Assembly: GCF_020379485.1 (NCBI RefSeq)
Contig: NC_063439.1
Span: 13,957,683 to 14,021,682, forward strand
DNA: 64,000 nt
Reading direction: 5' to 3'
From: Brassica napus
Lineage: Eukaryota > Streptophyta > Magnoliopsida > Brassicales > Brassicaceae
Shown piece after piece: positions 43,352 to 56,195 of this stretch (within the stretch, counting starts at the first letter, position 1; each line of letters starts with the position of its first letter). The notes under the pieces are model-generated. The model worked only from the letters and a program-made list of their open reading frames with translations, was not told where the DNA came from and made no database searches. Made by a program: the position numbers and the translations under genes.

Positions 43352-45371
43352 TTATAGTTTATTTTCATACGGCTTATAAGGCATTTCCTCAGCTGAACAT
43401 CCCCATATTTGAAGGTGTATTAGACTAGGCTTACGACCAGTCCAAAGCTCATAAGGGGTTTTAGCAGTTGCTTTAGTTGGTACCTTATTAGGAATGTATG
43501 CTGCAGTCTTTAGTGCCTCTCCCCAGAGTGATTCAGGTAAGGAGGAATGACTAATCATACTCTTCACCATGTTCTTAAGAGTGTTATTCCTTCTCTTAGA
43601 CACACCATTTATGCTAGGAGATCCTGGCATGGTGTACTGAAGCACAATACCACACACCTCTAGGTATCTGGCAAACGGTCACGGACGTTGTTCACCTGAA
43701 CCATCATACCGACCATAATATTCACCACCACGATCAGATCTGATAGACTTTATCCTTCGGCCGAGTTGGTTCTCAACCTCAATTTAAAAAAAATTTCATC
43801 ACGTCCAGAGATTCTGATTTCTCATGAATAAGAAATAGGTATGCATATCGAGAATAATCGTCAATGAATGATATAAAGTATCGTTGACCGTTCCATGAAG
43901 CGGTAAGGAATGGTCCACAAATGTCTGTATGTATCAACTCAAGGATTGCCGTAGCTCTATACGCACCTAATTTTTTATGCTTGGTCTGTTTTCTTTTAAT
44001 GCAATCCACACATATATCACAATCCGTGAACTTTACGGAACTCAATATACCTTCTGAAACAAGATGCTCAACTCTATTTCTAGAGATGTGACATAGGCGT
44101 TGGTGCCAAAGAATTCCTGAATTTGCATCCTCAAACTTTCGTTTAGTACCTCTTGATTCAACACTTAAACTTTCATCCTTAGAGTTTAAAATTTCAAGCA
44201 TATAAAGACTGTGATTTTTCAAAATTTTACAGGCGTCTTTCTCAGTTAAACAAGAATTACCAGAGTTGTCTAACCAAGGGCCAGATACCAAATTACGTCT
44301 AAAAGACGGTACAACAAAAGTGTCTTTCAAATCAAGAAAATGACCAGAAACAAAATACAGTCTAAAATGTGTGATTGCCTCCACATGCACTGGACTCCCA
44401 TTATCCACATGAATGCGTCTTTCAGCATCAGTCGGGTTCGGTAGCTCAGGCAACCCTGAAGCTAAATACTGATGTCAGTGGTAGCACCGGAGTCTAACCA
44501 CCAAGTGTTTCTAGGTACTTCAACTAAGTTTGTTTCCGAACAGACCAAAGCAAGGAACATACCTTTCTTAGCACGCCAAGCGTGATACTTAGGGCAGTCC
44601 TTCTTTATGTGTACACCCTTCCTACAAAAGAAACATGTATCTTCAACCTTAGCATGTTTCTTTTGGATAGGACCCTTAGGAGCATCATCCTTAACAGGAT
44701 CAAATTTTTTTCTTTTGCCATGTCCCTTAGAGGTGTAAACCATATGAGCACTTTCAATCCTCTTTTCTTTCATTCTCTCTTCCTATTGCACACAATACGC
44801 AATGAGCTCGTTAAGAGACCATTTCTTCTTCTGTGTGTTATAACTTAATTTCAGCTGACTGAACTGAGGAGGAAGAGAGTTCAAGACAAGGTATATGAGC
44901 AATTTAGCTGGAAGCTCGGTCTTAAGTGCCTTGAGTTTTGAAACAATGTTGGACATTTCCATAATCTACTCCCTTATTTTTCCATTTCCATGGTACCTCA
45001 TCGTACTAAAGCGATGCAAAAGCATGCTTTTTTCCGCCTTATCGCTTCTTGTGAAGCGCCAATCCATTTCGGCAAGAATTTTTTGAGGTTATTGTCCTCC
45101 TCACCACCTCTACAGGTTTTTGGAATGGTGTCCTTAACGATCATCAAACCCATGCGATTGAACGCTCCCACTTCTCATGAACAGCCTTATATTCCGGAGT
45201 GTTGTCATCCGTAGGAGAAGCAGGTTTGTCCATCCTTAGCGCAAGTTCAAGATCCATACACCCAAGAACAATCTTAACATTATTTTTCCATTCGGAAAAT
45301 TTAGAACCCGTAAGTGTTGGAATGGATCCTAAGTTGGCAGAAAAAGTAGCTGAAAAGAGAACAAAATCCAA
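43352..45371 (-). pseudogene. Ty1/copia gag and partial integrase (copy 1)
   Basis: Starts MDFVLFSATFSANLG at 45371. Gag (GSKFSEWKNNVKIVLG, then NSLPPQFSQLKLSYN) is broken by frameshifts and a stop before EERMKEKR. A CCHC knuckle follows (CFFCRKGVHIKKDCPKYH, about 44600). The frame 44453-43779 holds the pre-integrase zinc finger (LWHQRLCHISRNRVEHL, CDICVDC) and the first integrase Asp (HTDICGPF). The second Asp is at IRSDRGGEY. The catalytic Glu position reads NGVSKRRN, a Lys instead of Glu. It ends at 43352, before RT. The copy is dead and 3' truncated. Confidence 0.9.
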
Positions 45372-45540
45372 ATTAACTCACTATCCGAAGACATCAATAA
45401 TAAACTTTAACTGATTATACTTCCCATCCAAGATACCAAATGTAACATCAATATCAAGTCTTTGGACAGTAATATCGACTACTAGTGGTACTCTTGTTGC
45501 AACGATCAAATACTGAAAATAATTCATGATAAACAATAAA

Positions 45541-45730
45541 CCTTCTTTTGGGCCGATTTATCATTCACATGTTAAAAAACCATATAATCGTCACGTATTT
45601 ACCATCACAGTTTTATGTACAATTCGGCCAAACATCAAACCTTCCTTTGGGCCGATTTGACATCCGCATGATTATTGGACACACATATATATGTAAACGA
45701 GCCAAATACAACCTTCCTTTGGACCGATTA
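45541..45730. repeat. Repeated CCTTCCTTTGGGCCGATT motif in copia leader (copy 1)
   Basis: Three copies at 45541, 45640 and 45712, each followed about 10 bp later by a CATG. A weaker relative lies near 45800. They are in the untranslated leader between primer site and gag. Confidence 0.65.
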
Positions 45731-45964
45731 AATATTCGCCATGAATTTCATACATACTTCCTTTAATAATTCTTTTGAAAAATATCATCAAGAGGTTTTC
45801 CTTTCGGGTCGACATTTTGATTTATTTAAACATTTAAATTATTAAAGACGCATAATCAAATTTATTAATTAATTTAAAACTGAATTTTATTCTTGAGCAG
45901 ACAAATAACTAAAGGTATGTGGGCTCTTTATGAAAGAATACTTAAGCGGGAAAGTGGTTATAGA

Positions 45965-46025
45965 CACTAAAGTAGGCGCTAGCTTTCACACAATATCTGG
46001 GTTCGAATCCCACCTTATGCGTTCT
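45965..46025 (+). other. tRNA-like B-box sequence in copia leader (copy 1)
   Basis: GGGTTCGAATCCCACC (about 46008-46023) is a good T-arm/B-box, preceded about 40 bp upstream by AGTGGTTATAGAC, a weak A-box. The acceptor ends do not pair, so I do not call a tRNA. A decayed tRNA-derived SINE is possible. Confidence 0.3.
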
Positions 46026-46595
46026 GTAACTTAATTAAAAGCTAGACAGGCATGACTTAAAGTTTGTTCCAAACTGGCCCATCTCATTTAAAACATAAGA
46101 AAATGAGCCAGAATAATTAATTAAATCAGAAAATAGATATGGGCCAAAATAACAGAATGTGCCCACCACGAATTAGTCTCTAACCTAGGATTTTAAAAAT
46201 ACCCTCAAACAGATTTTCTCGGCCGTCAACAACCAAAAAAGGATCTGAGACCAGATCTGGAAAAAAATGTTCCACCAAATTTCCGATTTTTTTCAACAAA
46301 ATTTCAGAAAACCATGACCTTATGAACAATAATTTTCGAGAACTAAATCAATAAAATTTATTTTAATCCAAATTTAAACACGTTTTTCACTAGACAATAA
46401 ACAAAGATCTAGATCCAAACATGCCAAGAAATTCAGATCTAACACAAATCCCAGAATACTTTATTCATCTTAAACGTTAGAGAAAAATCAGATTCAACAA
46501 ACCAATATTTTCACATAATAATTAAATCCAAATTTATATTATTCTTTGAAAAAAAATCGAATTTACTTTAGATCAAAACAGAAAATCATCATGGT

Positions 46596-46607
46596 GCTCT
46601 GATACCA
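46596..46607 (-). other. Primer-binding site of the copia element (copy 1)
   Basis: TGGTATCAGAGC on the minus strand, the standard initiator-Met complement. Confidence 0.85.
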
Positions 46608-46991
46608 ATTTTTAGATTTATTTCTATATGATTCATTAACATAAATCCTATAACCATATGATTCTCTGTTTGAACAAATATTAGGCGGAAGCATACCTGA
46701 TGTATCCATTGCTCTAGGATCTGAAGTTAGAGAATGGATCTTCCAAAGCAAACCCTATGTGACTTTAGTTCTCTATTGATGGGATATAGAGAGTTCCTTA
46801 TTTTCCGCTAGGGTTGCCTTGGGGACAATAACCTTCTTTATATAGAGAATTAATTTCCAGTTCAGCCCTTCATTGAACTAAAATTAATTTCCACATATAA
46901 ATATTTCATAATACTTACTAGAACTTGACATGTACCCCCGTGAAGGTATTTGATTTAATTTCGGCTGAAGTTGCCTTGGGGACAATAACCA
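46608..46991 (-). repeat. 5' LTR of the copia element (copy 1), outer edge uncertain
   Basis: The inner edge follows from the primer site. The outer edge is a guess at TGGTTATTGTCC (minus strand); there is no second LTR to test it. TTGCCTTGGGGACAATAACC occurs at both 46814 and 46971. Confidence 0.45.
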
Positions 46992-47631
46992 TCGTTGGTT
47001 TTATTAAAAAAATCCATATATATTTTTTATGTTTTGTAATTTACATATAGAGTACAATATATTATTTTATAATACAAATTTTTATTATTTGTACATAATA
47101 CTCTATTAAAAAATTTATAAATTGATACAGTTTGATGTAATTATACTATTCATATATTAATATGTTTTTTTTTTGTTAATTTACTTTAAAATGAAACAAC
47201 ATACTAAAAATTTTGATTTTTACATTAGTTTTCTATGAATTGTTATTAATTTTTTGATATTTTGTTTTCTTGAAAATTGAACTCTCAAAATTTTTTATAT
47301 TTGACTAAATTAAATAAGGTAATATTGTTCTTAAAAGTTGTTTTATATAATATATACTATATACTTCAGTTTGTGTTTTTAATTTCACCACAAAGTAACA
47401 ACAATCATTGTAATTAATTAATTTAAATTTATTATAAATGTAATGGTAGAATCTGTAAATAAAAAGAAATACAAAAGAAAGTACTTAATTTATTGTAAAT
47501 GCAAAGGCCAAATGTGTAAATAAATAAAATACTTAATTTGCTATCCATGTTTCCAAACAATTTTCATTTATTCTACTATCCATTTTTCCAAACATTATCA
47601 AAAGGTACTTCAGTTTTAATAATATAGATAG

Positions 47632-50600
47632 ATTTATAATCTGATACTAAATCATGCATATGTCATACAAAGTATATAATATATATACGTTTTTAAATCA
47701 AAATATTAATATATTTAAACCAATTTTAATTATATACTTGTTTAAATATTCCTAATGTATTTATTAATGAAGTTATTTGGAATATAAAAAAAAAATTTAA
47801 GTTCAAAATTTTGAAATTAAAACAACCTCAAATCCTTTATTAAAAAAAGAATTTTGAAACTAAAACAACCTTATAGTTTATTTTCATACGGCTTATAAGG
47901 CATTTCCTCAGCTGAACATCCCCATATTTGAAGGTGTATTAGACTAGGCTTACGACCAGTCCAAAGCTCATAAGGGGTTTTAGCAGTTGCTTTAGTTGGT
48001 ACCTTATTAGGAATGTATGCTGCAGTCTTTAGTGCCTCTCCCCAGAGTGATTCAGGTAAGGAGGAATGACTAATCATACTCTTCACCATGTTCTTAAGAG
48101 TGTTATTCCTTCTCTTAGACACACCATTTATGCTAGGAGATCCTGGCATGGTGTACTGAAGCACAATACCACACACCTCTAGGTATCTGGCAAACGGTCA
48201 CGGACGTTGTTCACCTGAACCATCATACCGACCATAATATTCACCACCACGATCAGATCTGATAGACTTTATCCTTCGGCCGAGTTGGTTCTCAACCTCA
48301 ATTTAAAAAAAATTTCATCACGTCCAGAGATTCTGATTTCTCATGAATAAGAAATAGGTATGCATATCGAGAATAATCGTCAATGAATGATATAAAGTAT
48401 CGTTGACCGTTCCATGAAGCGGTAAGGAATGGTCCACAAATGTCTGTATGTATCAACTCAAGGATTGCCGTAGCTCTATACGCACCTAATTTTTTATGCT
48501 TGGTCTGTTTTCTTTTAATGCAATCCACACATATATCACAATCCGTGAACTTTACGGAACTCAATATACCTTCTGAAACAAGATGCTCAACTCTATTTCT
48601 AGAGATGTGACATAGGCGTTGGTGCCAAAGAATTCCTGAATTTGCATCCTCAAACTTTCGTTTAGTACCTCTTGATTCAACACTTAAACTTTCATCCTTA
48701 GAGTTTAAAATTTCAAGCATATAAAGACTGTGATTTTTCAAAATTTTACAGGCGTCTTTCTCAGTTAAACAAGAATTACCAGAGTTGTCTAACCAAGGGC
48801 CAGATACCAAATTACGTCTAAAAGACGGTACAACAAAAGTGTCTTTCAAATCAAGAAAATGACCAGAAACAAAATACAGTCTAAAATGTGTGATTGCCTC
48901 CACATGCACTGGACTCCCATTATCCACATGAATGCGTCTTTCAGCATCAGTCGGGTTCGGTAGCTCAGGCAACCCTGAAGCTAAATACTGATGTCAGTGG
49001 TAGCACCGGAGTCTAACCACCAAGTGTTTCTAGGTACTTCAACTAAGTTTGTTTCCGAACAGACCAAAGCAAGGAACATACCTTTCTTAGCACGCCAAGC
49101 GTGATACTTAGGGCAGTCCTTCTTTATGTGTACACCCTTCCTACAAAAGAAACATGTATCTTCAACCTTAGCATGTTTCTTTTGGATAGGACCCTTAGGA
49201 GCATCATCCTTAACAGGATCAAATTTTTTTCTTTTGCCATGTCCCTTAGAGGTGTAAACCATATGAGCACTTTCAATCCTCTTTTCTTTCATTCTCTCTT
49301 CCTATTGCACACAATACGCAATGAGCTCGTTAAGAGACCATTTCTTCTTCTGTGTGTTATAACTTAATTTCAGCTGACTGAACTGAGGAGGAAGAGAGTT
49401 CAAGACAAGGTATATGAGCAATTTAGCTGGAAGCTCGGTCTTAAGTGCCTTGAGTTTTGAAACAATGTTGGACATTTCCATAATCTACTCCCTTATTTTT
49501 CCATTTCCATGGTACCTCATCGTACTAAAGCGATGCAAAAGCATGCTTTTTTCCGCCTTATCGCTTCTTGTGAAGCGCCAATCCATTTCGGCAAGAATTT
49601 TTTGAGGTTATTGTCCTCCTCACCACCTCTACAGGTTTTTGGAATGGTGTCCTTAACGATCATCAAACCCATGCGATTGAACGCTCCCACTTCTCATGAA
49701 CAGCCTTATATTCCGGAGTGTTGTCATCCGTAGGAGAAGCAGGTTTGTCCATCCTTAGCGCAAGTTCAAGATCCATACACCCAAGAACAATCTTAACATT
49801 ATTTTTCCATTCGGAAAAATTAGAACCCGTAAGTGTTGGAATGGATCCTAAGTTGGCAGAAAAAGTAGCTGAAAAGAGAACAAAATCCAAATTAACTCAC
49901 TATCCGAAGACATCAATAATAAACTTTAACTGATTATACTTCCCATCCAAGATACCAAATGTAACATCAATATCAAGTCTTTGGACAGTAATATCGACTA
50001 CTAGTGGTACTCTTGTTGCAACGATCAAATACTGAAAATAATTCATGATAAACAATAAACCTTCTTTTGGGCCGATTTATCATTCACATGTTAAAAAACC
50101 ATATAATCGTCACGTATTTACCATCACAGTTTTATGTACAATTCGGCCAAACATCAAACCTTCCTTTGGGCCGATTTGACATCCGCATGATTATTGGACA
50201 CACATATATATGTAAACGAGCCAAATACAACCTTCCTTTGGACCGATTAAATATTCGCCATGAATTTCATACATACTTCCTTTAATAATTCTTTTGAAAA
50301 ATATCATCAAGAGGTTTTCCTTTCGGGTCGACATTTTGATTTATTTAAACATTTAAATTATTAAAGACGCATAATCAAATTTATTAATTAATTTAAAACT
50401 GAATTTTATTCTTGAGCAGACAAATAACTAAAGGTATGTGGGCTCTTTATGAAAGAATACTTAAGCGGGAAAGTGGTTATAGACACTAAAGTAGGCGCTA
50501 GCTTTCACACAATATCTGGGTTCGAATCCCACCTTATGCGTTCTGTAACTTAATTAAAAGCTAGACAGGCATGACTTAAAGTTTGTTCCAAACTGGCCCA

Positions 50601-52150
50601 TCTCATTTAAAACATAAGAAAATGAGCCAGAATAATTAATTAAATCAGAAAATAGATATGGGCCAAAATAACAGAATGTGCCCACCACGAATTAGTCTCT
50701 AACCTAGGATTTTAAAAATACCCTCAAACAGATTTTCTCGGCCGTCAACAACCAAAAAAGGATCTGAGACCAGATCTGGAAAAAAATGTTCCACCAAATT
50801 TCCGATTTTTTTCAACAAAATTTCAGAAAACCATGACCTTATGAACAATAATTTTCGAGAACTAAATCAATAAAATTTATTTTAATCCAAATTTAAACAC
50901 GTTTTTCACTAGACAATAAACAAAGATCTAGATCCAAACATGCCAAGAAATTCAGATCTAACACAAATCCCAGAATACTTTATTCATCTTAAACGTTAGA
51001 GAAAAATCAGATTCAACAAACCAATATTTTCACATAATAATTAAATCCAAATTTATATTATTCTTTGAAAAAAAATCGAATTTACTTTAGATCAAAACAG
51101 AAAATCATCATGGTGCTCTGATACCAATTTTTAGATTTATTTCTATATGATTCATTAACATAAATCCTATAACCATATGATTCTCTGTTTGAACAAATAT
51201 TAGGCGGAAGCATACCTGATGTATCCATTGCTCTAGGATCTGAAGTTAGAGAATGGATCTTCCAAAGCAAACCCTATGTGACTTTAGTTCTCTATTGATG
51301 GGATATAGAGAGTTCCTTATTTTCCGCTAGGGTTGCCTTGGGGACAATAACCTTCTTTATATAGAGAATTAATTTCCAGTTCAGCCCTTCATTGAACTAA
51401 AATTAATTTCCACATATAAATATTTCATAATACTTACTAGAACTTGACATGTACCCCCGTGAAGGTATTTGATTTAATTTCGGCTGAAGTTGCCTTGGGG
51501 ACAATAACCATCGTTGGTTTTATTAAAAAAATCCATATATATTTTTTATGTTTTGTAATTTACATATAGAGTACAATATATTATTTTATAATACAAATTT
51601 TTATTATTTGTACATAATACTCTATTAAAAAATTTATAAATTGATACAGTTTGATGTAATTATACTATTCATATATTAATATGTTTTTTTTTTGTTAATT
51701 TACTTTAAAATGAAACAACATACTAAAAATTTTGATTTTTACATTAGTTTTCTATGAATTGTTATTAATTTTTTGATATTTTGTTTTCTTGAAAATTGAA
51801 CTCTCAAAATTTTTTATATTTGACTAAATTAAATAAGGTAATATTGTTCTTAAAAGTTGTTTTATATAATATATACTATATACTTCAGTTTGTGTTTTTA
51901 ATTTCACCACAAAGTAACAACAATCATTGTAATTAATTAATTTAAATTTATTATAAATGTAATGGTAGAATCTGTAAATAAAAAGAAATACAAAAGAAAG
52001 TACTTAATTTATTGTAAATGCAAAGGCCAAATGTGTAAATAAATAAAATACTTAATTTGCTATCCATGTTTCCAAACAATTTTCATTTATTCTACTATCC
52101 ATTTTTCCAAACATTATCAAAAGGTACTTCAGTTTTAATAATATAGATAG
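47632..52150. repeat. 4,519-bp tandem duplication, copy 2
   Basis: Direct repeat of 43113-47631 with no bases between. The right edge has short microhomology (ATAGATAG then AT) with the internal junction. It contains the same leader motifs (50060-50249), tRNA-like sequence (50484-50544), primer site (51115-51126) and LTR (51127-51510). Confidence 0.95.
47871..49890 (-). pseudogene. Ty1/copia gag and partial integrase (copy 2)
   Basis: Same protein pieces and the same lesions as 43352-45371, including the Lys at the integrase Glu position and the frameshift before the second Asp. The one difference seen is GSNFSEW instead of GSKFSEW. Shared lesions mean decay came before duplication. Confidence 0.9.
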
Positions 52151-52899
52151 ATAGATGCCCAAGCCTTTACCTTATTAGTGACCACTTAAATAGGCTAATT
52201 GATTAATGACCCTATCATATTTATTCCTTAACATATGTGACCCCATCAAATGATCTTACAACGAGCTCTTCTCATCCCTCTCAATGTACGATTCTTCTCA
52301 TGTCTTCTCTTTCTTCTCCTTTCAACTCTCTCTTTCATTCATGAAGATGAATCACATATCTGAAACTCACAAGAACAAGGTCTCTCTCTTCATCTCGTTA
52401 AGGTTGAAATAGAGAGAACCGATCTGGCGTCTCTCTCTCCCTCTCTCTTTATCACCTTTGAATCTGATTTTGATTTGTTTTTTTTTTGTTAAAGTAAATT
52501 AGAGGATGCACAAGAGGCTTGACTATGGATGTGGTGAAGGCGTGGTCTTGGCAGCGGTGGTGCAAGACGTTGTCGTAGTTGTGGTGGCGCGGCGGAGAGA
52601 ACATGGTGTTTAGGGTTTAGATGGGGGCGGTGGTTTAATTTTGTTGTTTAGGTTTAATTGTTTTTGGTTAAGGTTTATCTTAAATTTTTTAATTTTGATT
52701 TAGTTTGGTCTAGTTTGATTTAACTGTCATAAATATGTAAACAAATTTGATATATAAAATTTTTTAAATAATTTTATTTGAATTTTTTTTTAATTTTTTA
52801 ATAATTTTGTGATAGCAATTATTATATGTTCTCTTAAGTTTTACAATTTCACAACTAATAAATCGCTATCGAAGCATTAATTAACATAGCATATATAAA
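52151..52899. other. Low-complexity region, no gene seen
   Basis: TC-rich stretches (52265-52450), a G-rich stretch (52500-52640) and AT-rich DNA. No open frame worth reporting. It may belong to the CACTA relic ending at 53019, but I could not find the left terminus. Confidence 0.4.
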
Positions 52900-53019
52900 A
52901 TGTTATATAAAGTCCAGAGAAAAGATTGTGGGGGTAGACACAGCGTTCGCCATAACGCTATGCTATTCTGTAATAGCCTTTTACGGATGCTATATATGTA
53001 ACATTTTCTTGTAGTGTAA
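52900..53019. mobile_element. CACTA (En/Spm) element right end, relic
   Basis: TTTTCTTGTAGTG at 53007-53019 is the exact reverse complement of the plant CACTA terminus CACTACAAGAAAA. Just inside are subterminal-type repeats (AGCGTTCGCCATAACGCTATGC, partly self-complementary). No matching left end is visible, so the element is partial or its start is too diverged. Confidence 0.6.
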
Positions 53020-53069
53020 TATCGGTTGTTTTTATCCATAAATAGTTTATGTGTTGGTAGAATCAGGAG

Positions 53070-53696
53070 TTGATATCAATCTATGGAATGGACATGTAAT
53101 AGCTCTCTAAAATCGAATTTGATGCAAGCTTGCCAACATGGTTATTGGGAGGTCGTTTGATTCTCATTCGTTTTATTGCTAATGTAAGAATTTGATAAAC
53201 TTTTATTCTCATGGTTGTTGTGTTGTATTAATCATGTTGATAGAATGACATATCATATTAGCTAAACGGTTGTATTCTTTGTATCTTGCGGCTCAAAATG
53301 GTCATCCTTAGTTTAGCAGGATATTGCTTTCCGAGTATATACCAAGTGTGCCCAATTGCTTGAGCCTGGTGAAGACTAACAAATCCTCAGTTTCTGGATT
53401 TGATCAAAGGTTTAATAGTGTCTTGAAAGAGTTAAAGCTATATGACTTCAGTTGACAAGATTAACTGAAGATGTCTTTCAAATGTGTGCAGTATTCTTCA
53501 TGAAGTGATAAATAGAGCCTCAGATAGAGGAATAACACCTCTTCATGTAGCGGCTCTGAAGGGACACATGCTGACAGTGCAGGTACTCTTTGATTTGGGA
53601 GCTTTTGTTGCTCAGGTCATTGTGGAAGATGGTGTCCGTCAACTGAAGATAATTCTTGCGCATCATTTGCGTCATCTGTATAATCTAAGAACATAG
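53070..53696 (+). pseudogene. XBAT32-like ankyrin/RING E3 ligase fragment
   Basis: Pieces in several frames match the ankyrin part of the plant E3 ubiquitin ligase XBAT32 in order: LMQACQHGYWEVV (about 53120-53160), AAQNGH with ILLSEYIPSVPNC (about 53290-53360), SVSGFDQ (about 53390), then after an intron ending TGTGTGCAG the segment ILHEVINRASDRGITPLHVA and VLFDLGA (53492-53620). The RING part is absent. An intron is kept, so it derives from genomic DNA rather than a processed mRNA. Several stops and a missing 5' part mark it as a pseudogene. XBAT32 family members act in protein ubiquitination; that comes from the family, not from this fragment. Confidence 0.75.
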
Positions 53697-56099
53697 GTGA
53701 TCCAAGTTTTGGTGAAGACAGAAAAAAAAAATACTCGGACCTTTTAATATATTGATGGATAGTAATGTTTTTGTTAGTCAACTTGCATAGTAATTGAGTA
53801 GGAGTGAATGGAAAACTTGCAAGTATATATAGTAGTTAAGTAGGAGGGAATGGAAACTAAGCAAGTGTATCAAAAGGTCGTAGTTGTGGTTAATACGAAA
53901 GCAAGAATCTTTTAAAAAATGTTTTTTTATATTGGTGTGTACATTTGAAATATTTTGACTGCATGTCAATTTGTGTTGAAATAAATAAAGTAGATCAAAT
54001 CTGTTACCAATAAAAGTGTGTCATAATGAAGTTTTTACATCAATAGTAAAAAAAAAGAAGATAATTACACTTAAAATGAAGCTTAAACTAAGTTCATACA
54101 ACAAAATAAATTGGATATGAACAAACTTAAATTATATTCAAGCTATTCACACGGTATTTGATTATGAATTATTTTATGGATATACATCTAAGCAAATAAA
54201 CACTATAAACTAAATATATACATATAGTGATAATGATGTGTTTAAAAAAATAAACATACAGTGATAATGAAGCTTTGGTGATTCTTTTATATTACTACCA
54301 TATTTGTCCGCCTTTCTATACAAGATGAATAAAAACTGTGTTTAGAAAATTGTTGAGGACTTAAGCCCGATAAAGAAAACCTGGTAATCACAGATTCACA
54401 ATCATGAATCTCATAATATATAGAAATTTAAAACCAATTTGAATTATATAACATATTCTAAAACTAATTCAAAACAATGCAGGAAAAATAGTGTGCTAAT
54501 AACACCATCAAGAAGATTTACTTCTATTATTTCATTGATATTATTAGAACTTTAAAAGAAAAATTGTAATATAAAAAAGTTATGCATCAAAATAGATAAG
54601 AGGTAAGCGTAATACGAAAAAGAAGAAGACCAAACTGCTTTTTTTGTCAAGAAAAGAAGGCCAAACTACATTTCTCATCTTTAGTACCTAAATATGCGTT
54701 ACTCATTTTATTATTTTAAAATTATGAACATCTTATAATAACAGAAATTATATGATGGCGGGAAAAAAAATAATTTTATGTTCCAAACTTTGAGCAAACA
54801 AAACCAGGAATTTTTTAAAAAATATTCTGACAAAATTTGTAAACGATACAGAAGATTTTAAGAACTTTAATAAAAAATGAAAAAAACTTTAGGAAAGAAT
54901 ATCCAAATTTAATGAGAAAATTCTTAAGATACCATAAGTTAGATAGATACATTTTTAATATTACTTTCAAGCAAAAATATTATAGAATTTGAGTTTAGAG
55001 TTTACTAATTATTATTTTGTATTTACTAAATGATTCTTAAACATTTATAAATGATTTAAGAAAATTAGTTTAGTCTTATTTTCATCATATATTTAAGGCA
55101 TTTATGAAAATCGTTATTTTAAAAAGTAAATTTAGGAATGTATCAAATTTATGGTAAAATTATAATTCCTCTAATTGAATAACATTTTAATAAGTAATAT
55201 GCGTGTTCAATATTATTTTAATACAAAAATGTCATAAATAACTAACTGGATGAAAAATCACAACCCAAATCTTAATTATTATTTTTAACAAAATATCATT
55301 TGATTTATATTTAATAGTCTATTTTGATTGTACCCTAAAAGATGTTGATTAACATGTAGTATTTTTCCCTTAATCGAGGTCAATAGGAGAATTCACTTAT
55401 CAACATACACAAATATATAACCAACGCTTAGTATCTAATATCTATAATGTCTTCTATCTTTCTCTTTTTTTTGATCAAATGTCTTCTATCTTCATTGTTG
55501 GAAACTCGATGATCAAAAACATGAACCTCATGAAAACAAATAATATTTAAAAAGATAATATTTAGCAGAGAACGACATATATAAAATAATATATAGTAGA
55601 GATTTTTAGTCTTCGCAACATAAGAACATCATGAAGTGTTTGACTGGTAGAAGCTGTAAAATTAATTGTTTTGCTTTAGAATATAATCTGTAAGTTCTTG
55701 TGTTTTAACTATAGAATCTATTGATGTAGATTTATATCAATAACTTTCAAAGCACTAAATATAAAATTTTAGGAAAAAATTGATTTTCATAGCCAATCTA
55801 TTTTTCAATTTAACTTTTGAATTGTACCTCAAAATTATTTTCTTATTTGTTTTTTTTATTTGACGGTTGAAGAGCAATCAGGCGTTGAGACTTTTGCTAA
55901 ATTGTTGGAGGTTTTGGTTGCTCCAGTGGGGAAACGAATCTAAGGCTTATATTTTGGGTTTCTTTTAGCAATAAAGGCGGTTGAGGGCCGCCGCCGATAT
56001 CGAGATCAGCGACGGTGAAGTATAAAATAAAGGGTACACGTTTTGGGATAGAATTAGGTACAGCGGAAAGAGAAAAGAAAGGGTATATAGAAACTTTTT
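53697..56099. other. AT-rich region without recognisable gene
   Basis: About 2.4 kb, very AT-rich, with only short frames. Bases 55860-56099 are less AT-rich (GGCGGTTGAGGGCCGCCGCC) but I see no protein or repeat family. Confidence 0.5.
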
Positions 56100-56104
56100 T
56101 CTTG

Positions 56105-56195
56105 TAAATGTATTGCAGCCGCCGGTAATCGAACCCAGGTCTGGGATGTGGTGGGGTCCTATTCCTCCACTAGACAACTCGTTCTATTAGATCAT
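56105..56195 (-). other. tRNA-like sequence (possible SINE head or tRNA relic)
   Basis: The minus strand reads GTTGTCTAGTGG (A-box-like, near 56180) and CCTGGGTTCGATTACCGG (B-box, near 56118-56135). The distance between them fits a tRNA-derived promoter. I could not form a full cloverleaf and see no tail or target duplication. Confidence 0.35.

Larger units (their letters stand above)
43113..47631. repeat. 4,519-bp tandem duplication, copy 1
   Basis: Matches 47632-52150. Every open frame recurs at an offset of exactly 4,519. The only difference I found is T at 45300 against A at 49819 (Lys/Asn in the gag frame). I compared frames and boundaries, not every base. The unit includes the copia half-element and AT-rich flanks (43113-43351 and about 46992-47631) in which I see no gene. 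Confidence 0.95.

Noticed and set aside
45965..46025. Functional tRNA gene in the copia leader
   Set aside because: The B-box is good but the acceptor stem does not pair and no anticodon loop is clear.
52500..52640. Gly/Val-rich coding exon in the G-rich stretch
   Set aside because: No long open frame and no recognisable motif; low complexity explains it.
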